NCBI GenBank assembly: GCA_028876035.1
Contig: JAGWTK010000157.1
Location: 1 to 8,427 of the forward strand
Direction of reading: 5' to 3'
Origin: Bacteroidota bacterium
GTDB lineage: Bacteria > Bacteroidota > Bacteroidia > Chitinophagales > Chitinophagaceae
DNA length: 8,427 nucleotides
A program made the position numbers and the translations under genes. The notes below the pieces were generated by a model. It did no database searches. It worked only from the letters and a program-made list of their open reading frames with translations, and was not told the DNA's origin. Below are positions 1 through 4,846 of this stretch, in pieces (position 1 is the first letter of the stretch; each line of letters starts with the position of its first letter).

Positions 1-44
1 TGGTAGAAGCAAAAGTTATTCTGCCCGTTGCCGCCGTAGCATAA
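1..44 (+). CDS. 3' end of upstream gene, probably sensor histidine kinase (partial)
   Basis: Only the last 13 codons are inside the window; the first whole codon is at 3 and the stop TAA is at 42-44. The tail reads VEAKVILPVAAVA. A V-x-L-P ending is common at the end of the ATP-binding domain of LytS-type sensor kinases, and such kinases are usually encoded directly before a LytTR response regulator. The gap to the next start codon is only 13 bp, which fits one operon. The identification rests on context and a very short tail, so it is tentative. Confidence 0.4.
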   Translation, partial: VEAKVILPVAAVA

Positions 45-57
45 AACCATAACCGGT

Positions 58-792
58 ATGATCAAAGCAATCATTATTGACGACGAAAGACTGGCCCGCA
101 ATGAACTCCGCAAACTGCTGGTAGACTTTCCGGAAATAGAAGTAGTGGCAGAAGGCGCCAATGCCAATGAAGGATTGGAAAAAATAGAGTCCATCAACCC
201 CGACCTCGTTTTCCTGGACATTCAGATGCCCGGCAAAACAGGCTTCGATATGCTGGCCGAGCTCGATAAAGCACCGCATATTATTTTTACCACTGCGTAC
301 GACGAATACGCACTCAAAGCTTTCGAAGTAAATGCGCTCGACTACCTGCTCAAGCCCGTTGAGCCCAGACGCCTGGCAGATGCTATCCAGAAACTGCATA
401 TCCAGGAAGAAAAAGAACAGTCGGGCACAGCCGACGCCGCCGTTAACCGCGATATGCTGCACGAAGACGACCAGGTATTCGTAAAAGACGGTGAACGTTG
501 CTGGTTTGTAAAGCTCAGCGAAATTCGTTTGTTCGAAAGCGTGGGTAATTATGCCAAGGTATTCTTCGGCCCGAACAAACCCCTTATTCTCAAATCGCTC
601 AACGCACTTGAAGAAAGACTGGACGAAAAAACATTTTTCCGCGCCAACCGCAAACACATCGTTAACCTGCGGCTGATTGATAAAATTGAACCTTATTTCA
701 ATGGCGGACTACTCCTTGAAATGAAAGGGGGCGAAAAGATTGAAGTGAGCCGGCGACAAACGGTGAAATTTAAGGAGATGATGAGCCTTTGA
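58..792 (+). CDS. LytTR family response regulator transcription factor
   Basis: This is a cytoplasmic two-component response regulator of 244 residues, the usual length for the LytR/AlgR family. The receiver domain covers roughly residues 1-115: acidic pocket D8/D9, probable phospho-acceptor D54 in VFLDIQMPG, switch threonines near 78-79 and conserved lysine K99 in LLKP. After a short linker rich in E, K and A (about 115-135), a LytTR DNA-binding domain runs from about 139 to 241, with FFRANRKHIVNL near 193-204 and VSRR near 230-233. The start at 58 gives a complete receiver domain; its leader is A/T-rich without a Shine-Dalgarno sequence. The gene lies 13 bp after what is probably its histidine kinase. 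LytTR regulators bind pairs of short direct repeats; the target genes cannot be told from here. No terminator hairpin with a T-tract follows, so read-through toward the peptidase gene is possible. Confidence 0.93.
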   Translation: MIKAIIIDDERLARNELRKLLVDFPEIEVVAEGANANEGLEKIESINPDLVFLDIQMPGKTGFDMLAELDKAPHIIFTTAYDEYALKAFEVNALDYLLKPVEPRRLADAIQKLHIQEEKEQSGTADAAVNRDMLHEDDQVFVKDGERCWFVKLSEIRLFESVGNYAKVFFGPNKPLILKSLNALEERLDEKTFFRANRKHIVNLRLIDKIEPYFNGGLLLEMKGGEKIEVSRRQTVKFKEMMSL

Positions 793-967
793 TTAGTCTT
801 TAGTCCTTAGTCCATAGTCCTTAGTCCTGAGCCTGTAGTCGTTCATCGTTTTGGGTTCATTGTTCTTCGTTCCATCAGCACTATCGTAAAGTCGTATTGT
901 CTTTGTACTTTGTACTTGGTACTTTGTACCAAATTCCAGATACCACATACCAGATACCACACAGCAC
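793..967. repeat. Intergenic tract of degenerate phased 7-bp repeats
   Basis: The entire gap between the LytTR stop and the peptidase start is built of 7-bp units whose sequence changes along the tract. From 794 to 842 there are seven units close to TAGTCCT, the sixth degenerate. From 843 to 877, in the same phase, units resemble TCATTGT or TCTTCGT. From 878 to 904 the pattern is weak and shifts by one base. From 905 to 925 three units match GTACTTT or GTACTTG. From 926 to 967 six units resemble ATACCAC, ending exactly before ATG 968. The junction at 916-932 forms a 7-bp stem (TTGGTAC with GTACCAA) around a 3-base loop. The last part is rich in A and C and should be unstructured, which would suit a leader lacking a Shine-Dalgarno sequence (inference). 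No promoter could be assigned with confidence. Confidence 0.85.
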
Positions 968-2254
968 ATGTTAAAAAAACAGTTCCACCTATTCGCAGCA
1001 ACACTGCTCTCCGTAACCGGGTTCTCACAAGACATCAGCACGATCATCAATGCCAAAGAAGTAGAAAGAATCGAACGAACCTTATCAGCCGATGATATGC
1101 TGGGAAGGCGGGCGATGGGACCGGGGATCGACAAAGCAGCGGATTTTATTGCGGGTGAATTCAAGTCAATCGGTTTGTCGACCTGGAAAAACAGCGGCAG
1201 CTATCTCCAGTCTTTTACCATGGTGAGTCCGAAATTCGTCAGCGGCAGTGCTACGGTAAACGGTGTTGAGCTGGACAGGAAAAACCTGGTAGTGATTACA
1301 ACACAACCGCACCTGACCGTGAATGAACAATCCGGTTATGAGAAAGTGAACATCAAGCCTGGTGCGAATCTGTTTAGTGAGGCTTATGGTTACGTACAAT
1401 CTGGCAAGAACTACCTGGTATTGGTCGATACCAGTTTCAGCAAAAACTTCCTGCGCTTAACCGGGTTAAAACGCAGCCTGTTTGCTTCCAATAGCAGCGT
1501 AGTCTTCCTGCTCACGACAGACAATCCCGTTCGGTATACCATCGAAGCGGAACACGAGATCAAAGAAAGCAAACTGGCCAATGTAGTGGGTGTACTGCCA
1601 GGCAAATCAAAGGCGAATGAATACGTAATTTTTTCCGGGCACTATGATCACCTGGGCATCGGTAAACCGGTGAATGGCGATTCAATTTATAATGGAGCCA
1701 ATGATGATGCGGCGGGAACAACTGCGATGATCATGCTGGCCCATTATTTCAAAGCCATTCACAACAACGAAAGAACATTGGTATTCGCTGCTTTTACTGC
1801 AGAAGAAGTCGGCGGGTTCGGTGCACAGTATTTCTCCAAACAGTTCAATGCAGCAGATGTGATGGCCATGTTTAATATCGAGATGATTGGAACCGACAGC
1901 AAATGGGGCAATAACAGCGCCTATATCACCGGTTACGAGAAAACGGATATGGGCAAAATCCTGGAAAAAAACCTCGAAGGATCTTCCTTTAAATTCTACC
2001 CCGACCCTTACCCGGAACAGCAACTGTTTTACCGCTCAGACAATGCAACCCTCGCCAGGCTGGGTGTGCCGGCCCATACCATCTCTACTTCAAAAATGGA
2101 CAATGAACCCAATTACCACAAGCCCAGCGATGAAATCGGAACGCTGGACATGAATAACATGGCAGCGATCATACAGGCCATCGCCGTTAGCTCAAGATCG
2201 ATTGTAAGCGGAAAGGATACGCCCACACGCGTGAATACCGCCGAGCTTCGGTAA
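968..2254 (+). CDS. Secreted M28 family zinc metallopeptidase
   Basis: This 428-residue protein is predicted to hydrolyse peptides, probably as an aminopeptidase, outside the cytoplasm. Residues 1-20 form a signal peptide (two lysines, a hydrophobic stretch, then GFS before QD). The M28 core is in the second half, with metal-site motifs in order: H225 in SGHYDHLG, D246/D247 in NGANDDAAG, E279/E280 in FTAEEVGG, E305 in NIEMIG and H384 in NYHKPSDE. The fourth ligand position is Glu where many family members have Asp. Residues about 85-210 are an insert before the catalytic core; it could be a PA-like lid, but I see no decisive motif. The start is fixed by the signal peptide. The gene follows the heptad repeat tract directly and is closed by an intrinsic terminator 25 bp after its stop. 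The substrate is unknown. Confidence 0.9.
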   Translation: MLKKQFHLFAATLLSVTGFSQDISTIINAKEVERIERTLSADDMLGRRAMGPGIDKAADFIAGEFKSIGLSTWKNSGSYLQSFTMVSPKFVSGSATVNGVELDRKNLVVITTQPHLTVNEQSGYEKVNIKPGANLFSEAYGYVQSGKNYLVLVDTSFSKNFLRLTGLKRSLFASNSSVVFLLTTDNPVRYTIEAEHEIKESKLANVVGVLPGKSKANEYVIFSGHYDHLGIGKPVNGDSIYNGANDDAAGTTAMIMLAHYFKAIHNNERTLVFAAFTAEEVGGFGAQYFSKQFNAADVMAMFNIEMIGTDSKWGNNSAYITGYEKTDMGKILEKNLEGSSFKFYPDPYPEQQLFYRSDNATLARLGVPAHTISTSKMDNEPNYHKPSDEIGTLDMNNMAAIIQAIAVSSRSIVSGKDTPTRVNTAELR

Positions 2255-2279
2255 TTGTATCTGTGAGAAAATATTCCAG

Positions 2280-2306
2280 GCCAGTCAGCATATGACTGGC
2301 TTTTTT
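2280..2306 (+). terminator. Intrinsic terminator of the M28 peptidase gene
   Basis: A perfect 8-bp stem, GCCAGTCA with TGACTGGC, encloses the 5-base loop GCATA at 2280-2300 and is followed by six T residues (2301-2306). It lies 25 bp after the peptidase stop codon, the expected place and form for a rho-independent terminator on the plus strand. Confidence 0.88.
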
Positions 2307-2421
2307 AATGGTTGGTGGACGAAATTCCCCATTAACCAAAGGGAATGTTAGAATAATAAAATAGGGTCGGCCGGCATCCGGGTTCGCACGGTGTTTGAGA
2401 CCTGCTTTCTAAACTTTTATT

Positions 2422-2706
2422 ATGGAGAAGATGCAAAAACTAGCCATGATGGACAAGATTGTGCGCGAGCTGGATGATCTGAAAAGCAGCCAGACTTCTG
2501 TGCTGAAAAAGATCGCCCAGATTGAAGCCGAGAACATCAACCTGGGTGTGCAGTTGCTGGACAAAGAGCTGCCGGATATCCATGAGAATGTAGATAAGGG
2601 CATGGAGGAAGTGAGTGGTCTGCTGGAGAAGTTCCAGGCGCACCGGGAGAAATTTATAAAGGACAATAAGCTGGCACCCGCAATGGAAACAGCGGCAGTA
2701 AAGTAA
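2422..2706 (+). CDS. Small coiled-coil protein of unknown function
   Basis: A 94-residue, highly charged, helix-rich protein with no signal peptide and no membrane segment, so probably cytoplasmic. Residues about 1-40 and 50-80 have hydrophobic residues spaced as in amphipathic helices or coiled coils (for example KIVRELDDLKSSQTSVLKKI and VSGLLEKFQAHREKF), with a P-containing break near residue 51. The tail APAMETAAVK looks disordered. I do not recognise a family. It may be real because it starts in an A/T-rich leader without competing starts, lies alone between a terminator and a convergent hairpin, and has protein-like composition. The 115 bp before it (2307-2421) show no recognised promoter or RNA. 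It is in its own transcription unit, as the upstream terminator separates it from the peptidase. Confidence 0.72.
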   Translation: MEKMQKLAMMDKIVRELDDLKSSQTSVLKKIAQIEAENINLGVQLLDKELPDIHENVDKGMEEVSGLLEKFQAHREKFIKDNKLAPAMETAAVK

Positions 2707-2730
2707 CATGTAAACGTAGTCAAAAGAATG

Positions 2731-2762
2731 ATAGCCCTGAAGCGAACCTGCTTCGGGGCTAT
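2731..2762. terminator. Shared hairpin between convergent genes, probable terminator
   Basis: A 13-bp stem with one G-T wobble (ATAGCCCTGAAGC with GCTTCGGGGCTAT) surrounds a 6-base loop. It lies 24 bp after the stop of the plus-strand coiled-coil gene and overlaps the stop codon of the minus-strand hydrolase (2759-2761). Read on the minus strand it is followed by a T-rich stretch (CATTCTTTTG); on the plus strand there is no clear T-run. It therefore looks better as a terminator for the hydrolase transcript, and perhaps as a two-way 3' end. Confidence 0.7.
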
Positions 2763-3619
2763 TCATGACTGCCCGCTCCGGCTGAGAGTGGTTGCAACAG
2801 GATTTGCTGGACTAATTCCGGGTGTTGCCAGCGAATAAGGTGTCCGCCTCCCGGCACCAGGATGAATTCTGCTTGTTTGCCTGCCATGACGCGTTTCGCG
2901 AATGCAAGGTTGACGGGCATTACGGTATTATCAGCGTCTCCCTGTACAAAGGTGACCGGGACTTCCAGTTTTGACCAGAGTGGAAGCAAGCTGCGCAATT
3001 CCTTTTCATGCGCATACTTTTCGTTGGTAGCGCTGCGGAAAAATTTCGGCAGCATCCATTTCAGGGGACCACGATGCACGAACTTGTTGAACCACCAGAA
3101 TTTTTCGTGATCCGGGTCGATGGCACCCGCGAGTAATACAACGTGATAGAAAGATTCAGGGTGATCAATCGCAATGCGGGCTGCGATCGGTCCGCCGTAG
3201 GAACTGCCCATAACAATACCTTTCTTACCGGAATGGTTCAATTGCAAAGCCTGGTAAAGAACATTTGCCTGCACACCAATTTGACGCGCTGTTTTTTTGT
3301 GTTGCTTTAGTGATGAATTGTTATAACCAGGGCGATCAACCGAAATAATCTGAAACTTCAGCCTGAGCAGTGAATCATCCAATAGATTCCGGCTGCCATA
3401 CCAGGCACCTGGTGCCCCGTGAATCAGGAGTAATGGAGGAAGCGTATCGGGACCGGTTACCGCACAAAAAAGGCGAAAGGCATCGGTTTCAATAGTAGTG
3501 AAACGCGGACGATCATGTTGCTGGTAATATTCGTCCAGTTGCTTATCGGATTGCACGAAGCGGCGAAAACAACTGCTGCAGCAGGCAGACAAAAGAAGAA
3601 TCAGGAGGAGCCAGCGCAT
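2759..3619 (-). CDS. Alpha/beta hydrolase, predicted lipoprotein
   Basis: A 286-residue alpha/beta-hydrolase-fold protein. Residues 1-13 are a short lipoprotein signal: after MRW comes a run of L and I, then LSAC with C13 as the probable lipidated cysteine (further cysteines at 14 and 17). The fold motifs follow in order: oxyanion-hole HGAPG at 67-71, DRPGYN at 95-100, nucleophile elbow GSSYGG with S140, acid D230 in GDADNTV, and H260 in GGGH. The catalytic triad is thus complete (S140, D230, H260). A lid-like segment rich in W, F and K lies about 172-205. The start codon is only 11 bp beyond the stop of the lipid synthase gene on the same strand, so the two are probably co-transcribed. A membrane-anchored esterase or lipase is plausible but the substrate is unknown, and operon position alone does not prove a lipid role. 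Confidence 0.88.
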   Translation of the reverse strand: MRWLLLILLLSACCSSCFRRFVQSDKQLDEYYQQHDRPRFTTIETDAFRLFCAVTGPDTLPPLLLIHGAPGAWYGSRNLLDDSLLRLKFQIISVDRPGYNNSSLKQHKKTARQIGVQANVLYQALQLNHSGKKGIVMGSSYGGPIAARIAIDHPESFYHVVLLAGAIDPDHEKFWWFNKFVHRGPLKWMLPKFFRSATNEKYAHEKELRSLLPLWSKLEVPVTFVQGDADNTVMPVNLAFAKRVMAGKQAEFILVPGGGHLIRWQHPELVQQILLQPLSAGAGSHE

Positions 3620-3629
3620 ATTGGAACGC

Positions 3630-3657
3630 GTTAGGCATTGGGTGTTGGACGTTGGGT
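3630..3657. repeat. Four phased 7-bp repeats overlapping the end of the lipid synthase gene
   Basis: Four contiguous 7-bp units on the plus strand resemble GTTGGGT: GTTAGGC at 3630, ATTGGGT at 3637, GTTGGAC at 3644 and GTTGGGT at 3651. They encode, on the minus strand, the last eight residues (TQRPTPNA) and the stop of the upstream enzyme. The tract stops 10 bp before the start codon of the hydrolase. The unit at 3651 is the same as one near 8405-8411 on the other strand. Confidence 0.75.
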
Positions 3658-4410
3658 ACCCGCGACGCCAACAGCGTGGATCGCAGCGCCCATTTCGCGG
3701 ATGAGGCCGGGATCTTTTTCGATGGCATTGCCAATAACAACAATATCGGCTCCGGCTTTACAGTTGAGGTAGGCCTTTTCAGGATCGGTAATACCGCCGC
3801 CAACAATAATGGGCACTTCGATGGTGCCGGCCACTTTTTCGATCATGCCTTCGCTGATCGGTTTGCGGGCGCCGCTGCCGGCATCCATATAAATCACTTT
3901 CATGCCCAGCATTTCACCGGCCATAGCGGTGCACACAGCAATCTCATTTTTGTCTGCCGGAATCGGGGCTGCATTGCTGATGTAGGAGACCGTGGTAGGA
4001 GCGCCACCGTCAATCACCATATAACCGGTTGAAATAATTTCGAGTCCGCTTTGTTTTACGGCCGCGGCCGAGATCACATGCTGCCCAATCAGCAACTCGG
4101 GATTGCGTCCTGATATAAGGGAAAGGTATAGCAGGGCATCGGCATGAATGGAAATTTGGGAAGGACTGCCGGGAAAAAGGATAACAGGAATGTTGCAATT
4201 CTTTTTAATGCGCTGTACCACCTTATCGAGGTGATTGGACACTACCAGGCTGCCACCCACAAACAGGTAATCTACCTTTGCTTCAAGGGCAAGCTCAGTG
4301 AGTTGATCGATCTTGTTGCTGTCGACCTTATCCGGATCGATCAGCACCGCGAAGGATTTCTGTCCTTTTTCTTTCCTGTCTGTCAGTTGCTGGTACAAGC
4401 GCGTCTTCAT
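3631..4410 (-). CDS. Geranylgeranylglyceryl phosphate synthase (GGGPS/PcrB family)
   Basis: This cytoplasmic TIM-barrel prenyltransferase of 259 residues joins an isoprenoid diphosphate, by family knowledge geranylgeranyl diphosphate, to sn-glycerol-1-phosphate, the first ether-bond step of archaeal lipid synthesis. Motifs in order: FAVLIDPDKV at 20-29 with D25/D27, FVGGSLV at 50-56, FPGSPSQIS at 79-87, STGYMVIDGG at 127-136, YMDAGSGA at 174-181 binding phosphate, IVGGGI at 202-207 and VIGNAIEKDP at 225-234. The sequence resembles the group II enzymes known from Bacteroidota. The start agrees with the family N-terminus; the leader lacks a convincing ribosome-binding site. The final eight residues (252-259) are encoded by a heptad repeat and are probably not part of the fold. 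It heads a probable two-gene unit with the hydrolase and is divergent from nrdJ. Chain-length preference cannot be settled by eye. Confidence 0.93.
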   Translation of the reverse strand: MKTRLYQQLTDRKEKGQKSFAVLIDPDKVDSNKIDQLTELALEAKVDYLFVGGSLVVSNHLDKVVQRIKKNCNIPVILFPGSPSQISIHADALLYLSLISGRNPELLIGQHVISAAAVKQSGLEIISTGYMVIDGGAPTTVSYISNAAPIPADKNEIAVCTAMAGEMLGMKVIYMDAGSGARKPISEGMIEKVAGTIEVPIIVGGGITDPEKAYLNCKAGADIVVIGNAIEKDPGLIREMGAAIHAVGVAGTQRPTPNA

Positions 4411-4431
4411 CAGGCATAATTCCTTGATACA

Positions 4432-4447
4432 TGCAAAAATGCAAAAA
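4432..4447. repeat. Tandem 8-bp repeat in the GGGPS upstream region
   Basis: TGCAAAAA occurs twice in exact tandem, 22 bp outside the GGGPS start codon, and once more at 4692-4699. On the minus strand it gives two T-tracts ending in GCA. It could contribute to a promoter or simply be slippage. Confidence 0.6.
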
Positions 4448-4557
4448 CTTTTCCAAAAGGGTGGATTTTTCGGCCCGGCCCGGCAAAGGGGATAAATCCT
4501 AAGTAAAACAACGACAATCCGTCCCTGGCTATTCCTGGTCTTTATTTTCGTTTAGTC

Positions 4558-4568
4558 ATAACCGTTAT
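4558..4568. promoter_or_regulatory. 11-bp palindrome, possible operator
   Basis: ATAAC-C-GTTAT is a perfect 5-bp inverted repeat around one base. It lies 148 bp before the GGGPS start and 279 bp before the nrdJ start. A protein-binding role is only suggested by symmetry; no regulator is identified. Confidence 0.3.
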
Positions 4569-4571
4569 AAA

Positions 4572-4634
4572 TCCGGGAGGCGCAACAATGCGGACGCCGG
4601 GAAAAACCCGCCTGCCCGTCAGCACGGGCCCGGA
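4572..4634. other. GC-rich segment able to fold as a branched RNA
   Basis: About 71% GC by direct count. TCCGGG (4572-4577) can pair with CCCGGA (4629-4634), closing a region with three smaller hairpins: CGCA/TGCG around 4 bases (4581-4592) or GGCG/CGCC (4579-4598), CGGG/CCCG around five A residues (4598-4610), and CCCGT/ACGGG around CAGC (4615-4628). The arms are palindromic enough that either strand could fold. It matches no RNA family that I can recognise. Confidence 0.4.
4579..4592 (+). promoter_or_regulatory. Dyad site 1 of an inverted pair
   Basis: GGCGCAACAATGCG contains the symmetric core CGCA-N4-TGCG. It agrees at 12 of 14 positions with the reverse complement of 4700-4713. It also lies within the GC-rich foldable segment, so the symmetry may reflect RNA folding rather than protein binding. 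Confidence 0.3.
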
Positions 4635-4689
4635 CTAGCCATTTTAGCCCGCAATTCCAAAAGTTTTTTGTCGCTTCAGGGGTCTAAAA

Positions 4690-4698
4690 TGTGCAAAA
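4690..4698 (-). promoter_or_regulatory. DnaA-box-like site
   Basis: Minus-strand TTTTGCACA fits the relaxed DnaA-box pattern TTWTNCACA. It lies 148 bp before the nrdJ start. A second match in the other orientation is at 4746-4754. Confidence 0.35.
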
Positions 4699-4699
4699 A

Positions 4700-4713
4700 C
4701 GCAGTGATGCGCC
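4700..4713 (-). promoter_or_regulatory. Dyad site 2 of an inverted pair
   Basis: On the minus strand this reads GGCGCATCACTGCG, with core CGCA-N4-TGCG, and agrees at 12 of 14 positions with 4579-4592. Centres are about 120 bp apart. Confidence 0.3.
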
Positions 4714-4745
4714 ACCAGCCTGATTTACGGATTTTTCAACCGCTT

Positions 4746-4754
4746 TTTTCCACA
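4746..4754 (+). promoter_or_regulatory. DnaA-box-like site
   Basis: TTTTCCACA differs by one base from the strong DnaA box TTATCCACA and fits TTWTNCACA. It is 92 bp before the nrdJ start codon, within range of a promoter. Confidence 0.4.
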
Positions 4755-4846
4755 GTCTGTTAATATTTCAAACCACCGAAATCGGTTTCCAAAAGATATT
4801 TTCGTCTTCCTCATTTATTTTTTACTAACCCGGAAATTGCCATTCC

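Larger units (their letters stand above)
4411..4846. other. Divergent intergenic region between GGGPS and nrdJ
   Basis: This 436-bp stretch holds no convincing gene. It must carry the promoters for both flanking genes, but I could not find a clean pair of Bacteroidota promoter boxes (TTTG and TAnnTTTG) at normal spacing in either direction. It does contain a tandem 8-bp repeat (4432-4447), a short CGGCC tandem (4471-4484), the octamer ATAAATCC twice (4492-4499 and 4567-4574), a palindrome (4558-4568), a GC-rich foldable segment (4572-4634), two inverted dyads (4579-4592 and 4700-4713) and two DnaA-box-like sites (4690-4698 and 4746-4754). The 90 bp directly before nrdJ are rich in A and T. 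Confidence 0.7.

Noticed and set aside
16..657. 213-residue open frame opposite the LytTR gene
   Set aside because: Mirror frame of a well-identified gene; its composition is rich in F, V, C and Q as expected for an antisense shadow, and it has no domain.
793..967. CRISPR array
   Set aside because: The units are 7 bp, contiguous and without spacers, so they are short tandem repeats.
793..1164. 123-residue minus-strand frame over the repeat tract and peptidase start
   Set aside because: Its C-terminus (repeats of LRTKDYG) is simply the heptad tract translated, and the rest is antisense to the peptidase signal region.
3652..4032. 126-residue plus-strand frame opposite GGGPS
   Set aside because: His/Asn/Gly-rich antisense product with no recognisable domain; the minus-strand enzyme explains the sequence.
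4543..4550. Bacteroidota -7 promoter box (TATTTTCG, also at 4797-4804)
   Set aside because: Each differs from TAnnTTTG by one base, and I found no TTTG box at proper upstream spacing; too weak to annotate.
4560..4740. Cobalamin riboswitch upstream of the B12-dependent reductase
   Set aside because: Fragments such as AAATCCGGG and GCCACC look suggestive, but the conserved GCCACTG box, the GGGAA/GGTG arm and the closing CAGGAGACC-like box are not present in order.
4411..4846. NrdR boxes upstream of nrdJ
   Set aside because: No pair of ACAC-ATAT-GTGT-like 16-bp palindromes at the usual spacing was seen.
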